Shown here piece after piece: positions 32,676 to 42,240 of a stretch of DNA of 64,000 nucleotides (position 1 is the stretch's first letter; each line of letters opens with the position of its first letter). The DNA lies in assembly GCA_004208945.1 (NCBI GenBank), contig SGPE01000028.1, positions 1 through 64,000 on the forward strand. The letters are read 5' to 3'. The DNA is from Pseudoalteromonas sp. CO133X (GTDB taxonomy: Bacteria > Pseudomonadota > Gammaproteobacteria > Enterobacterales > Alteromonadaceae). The notes under the pieces are model-generated. The model saw nothing but the letters and a program-made list of their open reading frames with translations, made no database searches and was not told where the DNA came from. Made by a program: the position numbers and the translations under genes.

Positions 32676-34349
32676 TTATGCATGTGCGCTTATTAACTCT
32701 TTCGCATTTGCTCTTGCTGTTTTGCTAATATTATCGCCCCCAAGTAGACGTGCAATTTCGTCTATACGGCCATCTTTTGAGAGTGTATTCATTTGTGTAA
32801 AGGTTTCGCCATGAGCAATTTCTTTGGCAACAAAAAACTGTTGATGCCCAGAGCTGGCAACTTGAGGTAAATGTGTAACGCATATAACTTGAGTTGATTT
32901 CCCAAGTTGGCGCAGCAGCTTTCCTACGGCGGATGCTGTCGGGCCTGAAATACCCACATCCACTTCATCAAAAATTAAAGTTGGTGTGGTCACGCGCTCT
33001 GCAATAATAACTTGAATAGCTAAGCTAATACGCGATAACTCACCACCGGATGCAACTTTTGATAGAGCTTGTAAAGGTTGACCTGGATTAGTGGATACCA
33101 AAAACGAGACTGTGTCAAAACCCATTGCGCTAGGTGCTTTGTCGGGTGTTTGTTGTATATCAATCGCAAACTTGCCATTTTCCATTGATAGATTAGCCAT
33201 ACTATCGCTAATTAGCTGATTAAGCGTATCAGCGTAACGATGGCGACTTTCACTTAATAATTGAGCCGCTTGCCTGTATTGTTCAAGCGCGTCGCTAATT
33301 TCGCTTTCAAGTGCGCCAAGGCGGTCGCTGTTATAGCTAATTGATGCTAATTCTTCTGCGATTGATTGATGAAACTCAACAAGCTCTTCAGGTTTAATGT
33401 GATGCTTACGCGCCAGGTCCATGATGCCAGTTAAGCGAGTTTCTACATCGTCTAAACGGGCAGGGTCTAGATCTGTCATATCAACATAACCACGGATCTC
33501 TCGGCTAGCTTCTTCGACTTGCACTGCGGCTTCATTTAAAAGCGTGGCGATACCTGAGAGGCTCTCATCATATCCTGCAAGTTCAGTAAATTGCTGGGCA
33601 CTGTGCTGTAGCAGTGAGCATGCACTTTGCTCATCAGCTTCATATAAATGCTGCAATTCACGTTGGCATGATTCTAAAATAGTTTGGCTGTGGCTTAATT
33701 TGTGATGCTCGACTTCTATTTCTTCAAACTCACCAGGTAGTAAAGCAAACTCATCTAATTCGGCAACTTGATACTCGAGTAACTGCTTTTGCGCAGCTTG
33801 CTGCTGTTGTTGTTGCTCAAGCTGATTAAACTCTTTTAATAATGCTTGGTAGGCTTTATAGCGCTCTTTAACATCAGCAAGCAATGTCGTGTGACCAGCA
33901 TACGCATCAAGTAAATGCAGTTGATGATCAGATTTTAATAGATGCTGGTGGGCATGTTGGCCATGAATCGATATTAAGTACTGGCCAAGCTCTTTGAGTT
34001 GTGCAGCAGTCACTGTGCTGCCATTGATGTAGCTTTTACTACGACCATTTTTGCAAATCACACGACGTAACAGACATTCGCCTTCAGCATTCGATAACAA
34101 ATGATGCTCTAAGAATTGCTGCGCTAAAGGAAGCGTTGAAATATCAAACTGCGCACAAATTTCTGCACGGTCAGTGCCAGGGCGAACGGCTGTTGCATCG
34201 GCTCGTTCACCTAAACACAATGAGAGTGCATCTATTGCAATTGATTTACCGGCACCTGTTTCACCGGTAATGGCTGTCATACCATGATGCCATTCCGTAC
34301 TTAAACTACTCACAATGGCAAAGTTTTTAATTTCTAACCCAATTAACAT
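32676..34349 (-). CDS. recN: DNA repair protein RecN
   Basis: 557-residue SMC-like ATPase of double-strand break repair. Walker A GETGAGKS at about 29-36, a long coiled coil in the middle (about 150-370), then the ABC signature LSRISLAIQV and Walker B PTLIFDEVDVGISG. A LexA box lies 25 bp before the start, so SOS induction is expected, as in E. coli. Confidence 0.96.
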   Translation of the reverse strand: MLIGLEIKNFAIVSSLSTEWHHGMTAITGETGAGKSIAIDALSLCLGERADATAVRPGTDRAEICAQFDISTLPLAQQFLEHHLLSNAEGECLLRRVICKNGRSKSYINGSTVTAAQLKELGQYLISIHGQHAHQHLLKSDHQLHLLDAYAGHTTLLADVKERYKAYQALLKEFNQLEQQQQQQAAQKQLLEYQVAELDEFALLPGEFEEIEVEHHKLSHSQTILESCQRELQHLYEADEQSACSLLQHSAQQFTELAGYDESLSGIATLLNEAAVQVEEASREIRGYVDMTDLDPARLDDVETRLTGIMDLARKHHIKPEELVEFHQSIAEELASISYNSDRLGALESEISDALEQYRQAAQLLSESRHRYADTLNQLISDSMANLSMENGKFAIDIQQTPDKAPSAMGFDTVSFLVSTNPGQPLQALSKVASGGELSRISLAIQVIIAERVTTPTLIFDEVDVGISGPTASAVGKLLRQLGKSTQVICVTHLPQVASSGHQQFFVAKEIAHGETFTQMNTLSKDGRIDEIARLLGGDNISKTARANAKELISAHA

Positions 34350-34350
34350 A

Positions 34351-34390
34351 CTGTTTATCCACCCAGCTAATTAACTGTTAATTTATACAG
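34351..34390. promoter_or_regulatory. LexA box (and a weak second one) at recN
   Basis: CTGTTAATTTATACAG at 34375-34390 fits CTGT-N8-ACAG. A second CTG-N10-CAG at 34351-34366 has a non-consensus AT-poor centre and may be a weak site or chance. Confidence 0.75.
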
Positions 34391-34422
34391 TGTTTTTGGG
34401 TTTTGCAAACTAAATTTGTATT

Positions 34423-34980
34423 TTAGGTTAATTCTGTGAGCTGTTCTTGTTGGTTTAAATCTTCAATCTCTTGGGGGGCAATACTTTGCTGGTGATCATC
34501 AATTGATTCGATAGAAGGATAGAACTTGATAGTCTCAACCAATGAAGGGAATGTTTCTTGATAAAAGGTTTTATTAAACTCGATACCATTACGAGGCAGT
34601 TGCGCCATAAAATATTGCAAACGGTCTGCAAGTTGGTCATGTTCAGCTTCACTTTGTAAGCGACTTGCCTCTGCAATGACCGTATTGATAAATAAATCAC
34701 TGATATATTCGAGTTGATTTAAATTTTCTTCATTATGTGCTTGCACGACGAAATAGTTACTTGTTATTTGATGTAAGCTGCCTATATTTTTAGGGCGAAT
34801 GAGCTTGGCTTCACTAAATTCAATTAATTTGATTTTGAAGTCATTGTTGATTTCTTTTACGCGTTGATTGAAGCGCTTTTTTTCTGCTTCGATTGCTTTT
34901 TGACGATTACTTTCGATGATCCAGTAACAACCTAGCAAGGTGATCAGCAACAGTAGAGCAAGAAAAACGATATAGCCCAT
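34423..34980 (-). CDS. Hypothetical membrane-anchored protein
   Basis: 185 residues: one N-terminal span (YIVFLALLLLITLLGCYWII, residues 3-22), then a charged, mostly helical cytoplasmic part (EAEKKRFNQRVKEINNDFKIKLIEF) and an acidic Gln-rich C-terminus. It looks like an N-terminal anchor with a coiled-coil region. I do not recognise the family. Monocistronic between recN and nadK on the same strand. Confidence 0.65.
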   Translation of the reverse strand: MGYIVFLALLLLITLLGCYWIIESNRQKAIEAEKKRFNQRVKEINNDFKIKLIEFSEAKLIRPKNIGSLHQITSNYFVVQAHNEENLNQLEYISDLFINTVIAEASRLQSEAEHDQLADRLQYFMAQLPRNGIEFNKTFYQETFPSLVETIKFYPSIESIDDHQQSIAPQEIEDLNQQEQLTELT

Positions 34981-35075
34981 TTCGGATTAGATTCCTTAAA
35001 TAATTACAGCTTTAAGTCTGAATATTTTGCGCTAATCACTTTGACTTGGCAATTATTTAAAGCAAAAAATGTGTT

Positions 35076-35960
35076 TTAAAATAACCGACTTCCCCAATTC
35101 AGTTTTTTTCTCAGAACATTGTAGTAAGAATAGTCTTTAGGGTGGATTAGCCGTAAACGTTTATCTGCTTTTTTTATCACCACTTCATCACCAGGTAATA
35201 CTGCCAGCACCACATGACTGTCACAACTAACTTGTAAACTGTCGGTGTTTTCAAGGCTCAGTTTCAGGCGAACTTCGTTATCGGCATCAACAACTAAAGG
35301 GCGACTTGAAAGAGTATGAGGAAACATAGGCACAAGTGATATTGCGTTCAGCTCAGGGGTTAAAATTGGCCCACCGCCAGATAATGAATAAGCTGTTGAG
35401 CCTGTGGGTGTTGAGACTATTAAACCATCTGAACGCTGTGAAAAAACGAAATCGTTATTAATAAAGGCCTCAAACTCGATCATATGAGCGACTTTATCAG
35501 CATGAAGCACCGCTTCGTTTACGGCTGAATTTGCGCTTTTTAACTCAGCGTGGCGATACACCTCTACTTCTAGCAGAAAGCGTTTTTCTTCAATATATTG
35601 CCCACTAAGAACGTGTTCTAAGCTGGCTTCAAAGCCTTCTGGGTTGAGGTCTGTTAGAAAGCCTAAATTGCCACGGTTAACGCCAATAACAGCAACATCA
35701 AAGCGTGCTAAAACTCTTGCCGCACCCAGCATATTTCCATCACCACCTACTACAATGGCTAAATCCGCACGTTCGCCTAAATCGACTAGCTTTACTAATT
35801 GCTCACTGGGCACATCTTCAAGTTGCCTTCCAGTACGTTGTTCAACAAGGACTTCAAAACCTAATGCGAGCAAAAAAGTATGAAGACGTTGTAATGTGTT
35901 GGCCGCACCTGAGTGGTTGGGCTTGCCGATTAAGCCGATGGTTTTGAACGGTGAATCCAT
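35076..35960 (-). CDS. nadK: NAD kinase
   Basis: 294 residues from ATG 35960, matching the E. coli start (MNNHFKCIGIVG against [12 protein letters not shown]); an earlier ATG at 35999 would add 13 unmatched residues. The [11 protein letters not shown] catalytic motif, [10 protein letters not shown], the conserved [14 protein letters not shown] and the C-terminal [11 protein letters not shown] are all present. It makes NADP from NAD and ATP. It diverges from the HrcA-like gene; in E. coli nadK likewise lies between grpE and recN. Confidence 0.95.
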   Translation of the reverse strand: MDSPFKTIGLIGKPNHSGAANTLQRLHTFLLALGFEVLVEQRTGRQLEDVPSEQLVKLVDLGERADLAIVVGGDGNMLGAARVLARFDVAVIGVNRGNLGFLTDLNPEGFEASLEHVLSGQYIEEKRFLLEVEVYRHAELKSANSAVNEAVLHADKVAHMIEFEAFINNDFVFSQRSDGLIVSTPTGSTAYSLSGGGPILTPELNAISLVPMFPHTLSSRPLVVDADNEVRLKLSLENTDSLQVSCDSHVVLAVLPGDEVVIKKADKRLRLIHPKDYSYYNVLRKKLNWGSRLF

Positions 35961-36023
35961 ATTGTGTGCACTTAGCGATGTCATGCAGATAGAGTACATT
36001 AAAAATTAAAGCTTTGAAAATAC

Positions 36024-36049
36024 CTTGAAATAAACATGCTATGCCCAGA
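36024..36049 (+). promoter_or_regulatory. Possible sigma-32 promoter of the hrcA-like gene
   Basis: CTTGAA (36024-36029), 14-bp spacer, CCCAGA (36044-36049). The -35 and spacing are perfect but the -10 matches only CCC of CCCCAT. Confidence 0.35.
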
Positions 36050-36070
36050 TATTAACTTGCAAGAGATAAG

Positions 36071-37027
36071 ATGTATGAATTTATGAAATTAAACCCTCGA
36101 GACCAACAAATTTTTTCAGCTGTGATGAGCCTCTACTGTAATGGTGAAGGCCAACCGGTAGCATCTACGCGCATTGCAAAACAAAAAGGCATGGCAGTGT
36201 GTTCTGCAACGATACGAAATGCAATGTCGAGACTTGAAAAAGAAGGGTTACTTTATTCTCCTCACACATCGGCAGGGCGGGTGCCAACGAATGCGGGCTT
36301 CGATTACTGGTTGTCGGAGTTTTTTGCATTGTCAGAAGTGGCAGCATATTGGCAGCCTGAACAAGCTCAGTTAGTTGAGCTTGCACATGGTTTAAGTCAG
36401 CGTTACAAGGTGTGTTGTTGTGTTGGCTTACCTCAGGTAAGTTCGCAGTTAGTGTTTCGAGTTGAAGTGTTAGATTTTGACGGCTCTAATTGGCTTATTT
36501 TGTTAATAGATCGTGCGGGACAAAGTAACAATATATGCATTTCTAAACCACAAGATGCCAGCGATACGGTTCGTTATCAGTTTGCTACTTGGTTGAATAC
36601 GGTGTTTAGTCAACAAACACTTATGGAAGGTTTGTATCGTATGCAAGCGATGGCTAATACCGCTCCCCACAATTGCCATGATTCTTTAACGCAGTGGACA
36701 CGAGAGTTGAGTCAGAAGCTCGGTTCTGATAACAGCATAGTGGTTGGGGAAAATTATTTATATCGTCAAGTTGATTGCCAAACGAGCTTAAATATCGGGG
36801 TCTCGTTTTTGAACTATGTTGAAGATAAGCTGGCGTTTAGAAATGGCTTATCGGTATTAAATACCGAGCAATTACCTTTCACTGATTGTGATGAGTTAAT
36901 GGTATTGAGTGTGCCGTACTTTTACAACCAACAATATCAAAGTAGATTTTGTGTTATTTGTCCAAAATCAGCACAAATTGAAGCAATCATCCAAGAATTT
37001 AAGTCAATCGGGTCACGTGCCTCTTGA
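36071..37027 (+). CDS. HrcA-like winged-helix repressor
   Basis: 318 residues. The N-terminal winged helix matches HrcA well (LNPRDQQIFSAVMSLYCNGEGQPVAS, CSATIRNAMSRLEKEGLL, SPHTSAGRVPTNAGFDYW). The rest aligns only loosely with the HrcA GAF-like and C-terminal parts and is somewhat short. HrcA represses chaperone genes at CIRCE operators; E. coli lacks it. It sits 58 bp before grpE, the classic HrcA position, but I see no CIRCE element in the upstream gap, and grpE has its own sigma-32 promoter. Function as a heat-shock repressor is therefore likely but may have diverged. Confidence 0.75.
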   Translation: MYEFMKLNPRDQQIFSAVMSLYCNGEGQPVASTRIAKQKGMAVCSATIRNAMSRLEKEGLLYSPHTSAGRVPTNAGFDYWLSEFFALSEVAAYWQPEQAQLVELAHGLSQRYKVCCCVGLPQVSSQLVFRVEVLDFDGSNWLILLIDRAGQSNNICISKPQDASDTVRYQFATWLNTVFSQQTLMEGLYRMQAMANTAPHNCHDSLTQWTRELSQKLGSDNSIVVGENYLYRQVDCQTSLNIGVSFLNYVEDKLAFRNGLSVLNTEQLPFTDCDELMVLSVPYFYNQQYQSRFCVICPKSAQIEAIIQEFKSIGSRAS

Positions 37028-37048
37028 ATCTTTTGATTCTATCCCCAT
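37023..37048 (+). promoter_or_regulatory. Sigma-32 promoter of grpE
   Basis: CTTGAA (37023-37028, overlapping the hrcA-like stop), 14-bp spacer, CCCCAT (37043-37048): an exact match with the same spacer as at htpG. Confidence 0.9.
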
Positions 37049-37085
37049 AATTACCGCAGTTGTAAAGAATTGGAGCATTTAAGCT

Positions 37086-37694
37086 ATGTCAGAGCAGACA
37101 AAATCACCAGAGCAAGAAGTTGAATTAAACGAAGAATTTGAACAGATGCAAGCGGACGTTGATGCAGCTGTAGAAGCAGCAGAGCAAATGGAAGGCGAAG
37201 AAATGAGCCCTGAAGCAGAAATTGCATTACTGCATAGTGAACTTGAAGCTGCAAAACAGACTATTAATGATCAAAAAGACAGTGTTGTACGTGCTGCCGC
37301 AGACGTTGAGAACATGCGTCGTCGCGCTGCTCAAGATGTAGAAAAAGCGCATAAATTTGCACTAGAGAAGTTCGCTAATGAGTTACTTCCTGTGATTGAT
37401 AACTTAGAGCGTGCAATTGAATTTTCTGATAAAGAAAATGAAGAGCTTAAGCCTGTACTTGAAGGCATTGAGATGACCGTTAAGAGCTTTAATGACGCAG
37501 TTGCTAAGTTTGGTGTTGAAATTGTAAACCCACAGGGCGAGCAGTTTAACCCAGAGTTTCACCAAGCAATGTCAATTCAGCCAAGTAACGATGTAGCACC
37601 TAATACGGTATTAGCTGTGATGCAAAAAGGTTACACACTAAACGGTCGTTTACTTCGCCCTGCGATGGTAATGGTATCGAAAGAAGCTGAATAA
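37086..37694 (+). CDS. grpE: GrpE nucleotide exchange factor
   Basis: 202 residues. Drives ADP release from DnaK. An acidic N-terminal tail precedes the long dimerisation helix ([32 protein letters not shown]) and the beta domain that contacts DnaK ([33 protein letters not shown]). A consensus sigma-32 promoter lies just upstream. dnaK and dnaJ are not in this window. Confidence 0.96.
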   Translation: MSEQTKSPEQEVELNEEFEQMQADVDAAVEAAEQMEGEEMSPEAEIALLHSELEAAKQTINDQKDSVVRAAADVENMRRRAAQDVEKAHKFALEKFANELLPVIDNLERAIEFSDKENEELKPVLEGIEMTVKSFNDAVAKFGVEIVNPQGEQFNPEFHQAMSIQPSNDVAPNTVLAVMQKGYTLNGRLLRPAMVMVSKEAE

Positions 37695-37710
37695 GCTTTA
37701 AAAATATATA

Positions 37711-37741
37711 AAAATGCCTGTTAATCACAGGCATTTTTTTG
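37711..37741. terminator. Terminator after grpE
   Basis: AAAAATGCCTGT, loop TAATC, ACAGGCATTTTTTT; may also serve the convergent exporter gene. Confidence 0.92.
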
Positions 37742-37781
37742 GTAAGTTACCTACCATTTAGCTGCTAGGATGATTAAATAT

Positions 37782-38990
37782 TTAAGTCGATTGGTATCGT
37801 TTTCTGTGCCACAGCTGTACGAGTAAGATAAGTATCAGTGCACTGAACATCATCGCAGAAAATGGAATAGCACTTTGTGGATGAACAAACGCAAGGATAG
37901 GGCCGACTAAAGCACCACTGCCAAATCGAAGTGTACCAATCACCGCCGTTGCCGTACCTGACTTTTCCTCAAATTGCATCAATATTAACGAGTCTGCATT
38001 ACTTGCTACAATACCTAAACTCATCATTAGTGGCGCTATTGCCGCAACGATAAAGTAAAGTGATAAATGCATCACACTGAATAACAGCAATGCCCCACCA
38101 GAAACAAAACCAATACCAAGGCCGATAAATAACAGCCTTCTAGAACCTAAGCGTGGTACCAAACGAGTATTCATAAAGTTACCAAACATTAATGCCAAGA
38201 CATTAAACGCAAACAACACACCGAATAGCTGCTCATCAACTTTAAAAAAGTCGAGGTAGACATAAGGCACTGATGTTAAAAAGCAGAAGAACGCAAACGA
38301 AGCAAACATTGAGCTGGCAATATCTGCTAATGCACTTTTACGTGAAAACACGGTTTTATAACTATTAAAAAATAGTGCAAAACCACGTTGTTGACTTTTA
38401 AAAATAGGGATATCTATTAAGTATATTTGTACTAAGGCTAAAATCGCAAAGCTGTATGATGCTAAAGCAATAAATATCACTTGCCATGTTGAAATTCCCA
38501 TGATCAAAGAACCCAAGGTTGGTGCAATGAGTGGTGCAACCATCATGATCATTGAAACATACGACATACCTTTGGCTGTATGCTCACGGTAGATATGGCG
38601 AATAATACCAGGAACAACCACTGTTGCAGCTGCACCTGTAAATGCTTGTATGGCTCTGAGCGTCCAAAATAACTCAATATCATCACAAAAAGCTAAGGCC
38701 AATGATGTTATTCCAAATAGCACTAACCCCACTTTTGCAAGTAGCCGCCTGCCTAACTCATCTGCAATAGGCCCAAAAAATAACATACCTAAAGCATAGC
38801 CTGCCAAATAGATACTTAGAGATATCTGCACGTTTGGCATCGTGGTTTGTAAATCGTTAGCAATTACAAGCATTGCAGGTAAATACAAATCAATCGCCAG
38901 TGGTGTAATAGCAACAATACTTGCGAGTAAAGGTAATAAAATGCGTTTATTTATCGAGTCAGGGGAAGGCATTGCATACTCATTAATCAT
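37782..38990 (-). CDS. Bcr/CflA-family multidrug exporter (MFS)
   Basis: 402 residues with about 12 membrane spans. The DHA1 signature regions are present: LAIDLYLPAM in the first span, GPIADELGRR in the loop after span 2 and a proton-coupled antiporter motif near PLIAPTLGSLI. The family exports bicyclomycin, chloramphenicol and other compounds; the substrate here is unknown. Alone on the minus strand. Confidence 0.92.
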   Translation of the reverse strand: MINEYAMPSPDSINKRILLPLLASIVAITPLAIDLYLPAMLVIANDLQTTMPNVQISLSIYLAGYALGMLFFGPIADELGRRLLAKVGLVLFGITSLALAFCDDIELFWTLRAIQAFTGAAATVVVPGIIRHIYREHTAKGMSYVSMIMMVAPLIAPTLGSLIMGISTWQVIFIALASYSFAILALVQIYLIDIPIFKSQQRGFALFFNSYKTVFSRKSALADIASSMFASFAFFCFLTSVPYVYLDFFKVDEQLFGVLFAFNVLALMFGNFMNTRLVPRLGSRRLLFIGLGIGFVSGGALLLFSVMHLSLYFIVAAIAPLMMSLGIVASNADSLILMQFEEKSGTATAVIGTLRFGSGALVGPILAFVHPQSAIPFSAMMFSALILILLVQLWHRKRYQST

Positions 38991-39166
38991 TTAATAGGTC
39001 ACTATTGTAGCAGCGTCGCACGCAGGGGTGAACTTAGTTTGCCTGCTAAGTAAAAGAATTAACTAAAAAATAACAATTGCCTAGGTAGTTATTCATTTTC
39101 ATATAAAATTAAGCAAGGTTTTGGTATATTTAACTATCACCACTCTTAGTATTTTGAAGGATTAGT

Positions 39167-39964
39167 ATGAAAAAGTTAGTTATGGCAGTGCTCGCTACGA
39201 CTATTTTAGCAGGCTGTAAAACATCTCCAACGGGACGTACGCAAATTGCACTTTATTCAGACCAGCAAATGAGCCAAATGGGTCAAGCAAGCTTTGCAGA
39301 AATGAAAAAAACACAGCCGATTAACTCCGATCCTCGTGTAAATAATTACGTGAAATGTATTGCCAATGATGTAATTGCGGTGCTACCTCAAGAATATGCT
39401 AACCAGTCATGGGAAGTGGTTGTATTTGAAGAGGACTCTGCAAATGCATTTGCATTACCAGGGGGTTACATAGGTGTGCATACCGGTTTATTAAAAGTCG
39501 CAACTAATCAAGATCAATTAGCGACGGTACTTGGCCACGAAGTCGCGCACGTTATCGCTGAGCACTCAAATGAACGTGTATCGCAAAACTCTCTTTTACA
39601 AACGGGCCTGCAAGTCGGTGGCGCAGCACTTGATATGGGTAATGTGCAGTATCGAGGTGAAATCATGCAAGCCTTAGGGTTAGGAGCACAATACGGTGTG
39701 GTACTACCATTTAGTCGCTCACATGAATCAGAGGCGGATATTGTTGGCTTAGATTTAATGGCAGAAGCGGGCTTTAATCCTGAGCAGTCGGTATCTTTAT
39801 GGCAAAACATGAGTGCAGCAGGGGGCAGTGGTACACCAGAGTTTATGTCGACTCACCCATCTCCTGGTAACCGTATTAAAGAGTTGCAAAAACATATGCC
39901 AGATGCGTTAAAAGCCCAACAAACGGCTAGAGCAAAAGGCAAAACTCCTCAGTGTAAACTGTAA
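39167..39964 (+). CDS. M48-family metalloprotease lipoprotein
   Basis: 265 residues. The lipoprotein signal ends in LAGC with Cys17. The zinc motif HEVAH is at 124-128, with the third ligand Glu in SHESEADIVGLDLM, and the body resembles the LoiP/BepA group of outer-membrane-anchored proteases that clean up misassembled envelope proteins. It lacks the TPR domain of BepA. GAAGGA precedes the ATG. Confidence 0.92.
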   Translation: MKKLVMAVLATTILAGCKTSPTGRTQIALYSDQQMSQMGQASFAEMKKTQPINSDPRVNNYVKCIANDVIAVLPQEYANQSWEVVVFEEDSANAFALPGGYIGVHTGLLKVATNQDQLATVLGHEVAHVIAEHSNERVSQNSLLQTGLQVGGAALDMGNVQYRGEIMQALGLGAQYGVVLPFSRSHESEADIVGLDLMAEAGFNPEQSVSLWQNMSAAGGSGTPEFMSTHPSPGNRIKELQKHMPDALKAQQTARAKGKTPQCKL

Positions 39965-39976
39965 TCGAAATAATTA

Positions 39977-40013
39977 AAAAAGCCTGCTGTAAATGATAAC
40001 AGCAGACTTTTGT
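39977..40013. terminator. Terminator between M48 protease and Tsx-like gene
   Basis: AAAAAAGCCTGCTGT ... ACAGCAGACTTTTGTT: a long stem with one mismatch, between convergent genes. Confidence 0.75.
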
Positions 40014-40034
40014 TATTCTATAATTGCTAGTTAA

Positions 40035-40817
40035 TTAAAACGTCCACTCAACGTGAAGCTGCGGGACTGATTCAGTTGTATTTGTACCTAGCTTGTTGTG
40101 CCAGTATTGCCACTCAAGGCCCAGCAGTAGGGTGTTTTCTTTCATGCTCATTGCATGACCTAAATCCCACGTGATGATTGGCTGTGCTAATATCCACGCT
40201 TTAACGTCTTCGCCAAATTCATTTTCACGCTCTGCAATGTATTCAACATGGCCCGTTACGTTGAATTTTTGTGAGCCGATAGTGAATGGGTAGCCCCAAG
40301 CAACATCAATCATCCAGCTGTTTGTTTCAGTCGGAGCACCACCACGTGCTACACCTTCGCTGTCATCAATATACGCTGTGAATAAAGTCGATAAAAAACT
40401 AAACCCAGGTGCTTGCCAGCTAAGTTTTACACCGGGTAAATACTTAAGAACTTTCGAGTCGCCAGCAGCGTTAAAACCTGCCGTTAAACCCATATCACTG
40501 ATTGCGCCATATGAGAAATCACTACCTGAGATTTTTGATAAACTGAAGGTTGAATACCACTCACCATAAAAATCTTTATCTTGATAGCCGTCTTGTAAGC
40601 CATCATCACTGTAGTCGATAAAAAAGAAGTTATCGCCATAGTCATAGCCTGATGCATGCTGTAGCGATACCACAGTGGTATTTGATTCGGCTAGTGTGAA
40701 CGGGTTTTTTTGATCGCCGTTATTAATGTGTAATTGTGTAGAGCTCCAATTAGCGGCATAGCTCGAAGTACTCACTGCACAAAGCGCAGCAACAGAAAGG
40801 ATCTTTTTCAAGTTCAT
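40035..40817 (-). CDS. Tsx-like outer membrane channel
   Basis: 260 residues. The signal peptide is MNLKKILSVAALCAVSTSSYA (cleavage before ANWSS). The mature part has alternating aromatic strands and ends in WTF, the usual outer-membrane beta-barrel end. GDNFFFIDYSD and FYGEWYSTFSLSK match the Tsx nucleoside-channel family. A nucleoside substrate is inferred from family only. Confidence 0.85.
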   Translation of the reverse strand: MNLKKILSVAALCAVSTSSYAANWSSTQLHINNGDQKNPFTLAESNTTVVSLQHASGYDYGDNFFFIDYSDDGLQDGYQDKDFYGEWYSTFSLSKISGSDFSYGAISDMGLTAGFNAAGDSKVLKYLPGVKLSWQAPGFSFLSTLFTAYIDDSEGVARGGAPTETNSWMIDVAWGYPFTIGSQKFNVTGHVEYIAERENEFGEDVKAWILAQPIITWDLGHAMSMKENTLLLGLEWQYWHNKLGTNTTESVPQLHVEWTF

Positions 40818-40857
40818 ATCTCAATATTGATGGTGTAAAGGGGGATATAAAGACATA

Positions 40858-40890
40858 ATTATAGCAGATACGCCCATATTTGGGCGTATC
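40858..40890 (-). promoter_or_regulatory. Extended -10 of the Tsx-like gene next to a 10-bp palindrome
   Basis: On the minus strand TGCTATAAT (40866-40858) is a perfect extended -10. Directly upstream is the inverted repeat GATACGCCCA-TATT-TGGGCGTATC (40867-40890). It could be an operator for the channel gene or an imperfect terminator of nhaC; there is no U tract. Confidence 0.5.
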
Positions 40891-40909
40891 GAGAGAAAAA
40901 TTATTTAAC

Positions 40910-42226
40910 TTATGCTTTATTTCGGCGTAAGCAAATTACTGCTATCGCAGTGAAAGCAAGAATAAAGCAGTAGTAAGAAGAGGTAGAAACTTCCCACGGG
41001 CTAATTTTGAAAGTCGCGCCGAGTAAAAGCGCTTGTGCGCCATACGGTAATGAACCTTGCGTAACACAAGCAAAAATATCAAGTAAGCTTGCTGAACGCT
41101 TTCCTGTAATTTCACCATCATCCGCTAATTTTTTAGCAATCGGGCCTGCAACTATAATAGACACGGTATTATTAGCGATACATAAGTTACTGGTCATAAC
41201 CAGTGCTGCAATCCCTAATTGATCCGCAACTTTACGGTGCCATTTTGCAATGATTTTAGTGATTGCTTGAATTTTGTTAGCAATGTAATCAAGGCCACCA
41301 TTAATGCGGATAAACTCAGAAAGACCACCGATAAACATCGACAGCAAGAAAATTTCCTGCATGTCAGTAAAGCCTTTATAGATATCTTTAACAAAGCTTG
41401 CACCTTCATAGCTGCCAGTAAAGCCCATGAGTGCAGCGAAAATAATACCGCTAAACAGCACCACAAAGACATTAAAGCCCATTACCGCGAGCACTAAGAT
41501 AAAGGCATAAGGTAACACTAATAAAATATCGAAGTCTTGCGTCTCTACCGCTTCTGCAGCAGGGGTTAAGAAGAATAACAAACCAATAGTTAATGCCGCA
41601 GCGGGTAAGGCGATTTTTAAGTTCTCACGGAATTTATCTTTCATCTCACAGCCTTGCGTGCGGGTTGCAGCAATGGTTGTGTCAGAGATGATTGATAAGT
41701 TATCACCAAACATGGCACCCGATACAATCGTGCCTGCCATCAGTGATGGATCAATCCCCGTTTTTTGCGCAACTGCATAAGCAATCGGGCCAATGGCTCC
41801 AATAGTACCCATTGAAGTACCCATCGCAGTCGATACAACCGCAGCAATTAAAAATAACCCAGGGAGTAATAAAGCCGGTGGAATAAGTGATAAGCCTGCA
41901 TTAACAACGGCATCAACACCACCGGTTGCACCGGCAACCGCAGAAAATGCACCGGCAAGTAGATAAATCAAACACATAGTGATGATGTTGCTATGGCCAG
42001 CACCTTTTATAAAGGTTTCAACGCTGTGGTTGATGGTATTTCTATTTAAGATAAACGCCAGCATGATGGCAGGTAAAATTGCCACAGGCGCAGGCAATTG
42101 ATAGAAGGCGTAATCGACACCTTGAGATTGTAAGTATAAGCCAGCGCCTAAAAATAAGCCGACAAACACCAAAAGCGGCAGCAAAGAAAGTTTTGCTTTT
42201 GTTTTATTAAATGATGGCTGCATCAT
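40910..42226 (-). CDS. nhaC: NhaC-family Na+/H+ antiporter
   Basis: 438 residues with about 11 membrane spans. The NhaC motifs TAMGTSMGTIGAIGPIAYAVA and GAMFGDNLSIISDTT are present. The family includes Na+/H+ antiporters and amino-acid-coupled members, so the true substrate may differ. GAGG lies 5 bp before ATG 42226. The 290 bp upstream, shared with divergent dapB, hold an unusual repeat-like segment. Confidence 0.9.
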   Translation of the reverse strand: MMQPSFNKTKAKLSLLPLLVFVGLFLGAGLYLQSQGVDYAFYQLPAPVAILPAIMLAFILNRNTINHSVETFIKGAGHSNIITMCLIYLLAGAFSAVAGATGGVDAVVNAGLSLIPPALLLPGLFLIAAVVSTAMGTSMGTIGAIGPIAYAVAQKTGIDPSLMAGTIVSGAMFGDNLSIISDTTIAATRTQGCEMKDKFRENLKIALPAAALTIGLLFFLTPAAEAVETQDFDILLVLPYAFILVLAVMGFNVFVVLFSGIIFAALMGFTGSYEGASFVKDIYKGFTDMQEIFLLSMFIGGLSEFIRINGGLDYIANKIQAITKIIAKWHRKVADQLGIAALVMTSNLCIANNTVSIIVAGPIAKKLADDGEITGKRSASLLDIFACVTQGSLPYGAQALLLGATFKISPWEVSTSSYYCFILAFTAIAVICLRRNKA

Positions 42227-42240
42227 ATTCCTCGTTAGAT

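Noticed and set aside
36000..37085. CIRCE operator near the HrcA-like gene or grpE
   Set aside because: No TTAGCACTC-N9-GAGTGCTAA or near match is visible on either strand.
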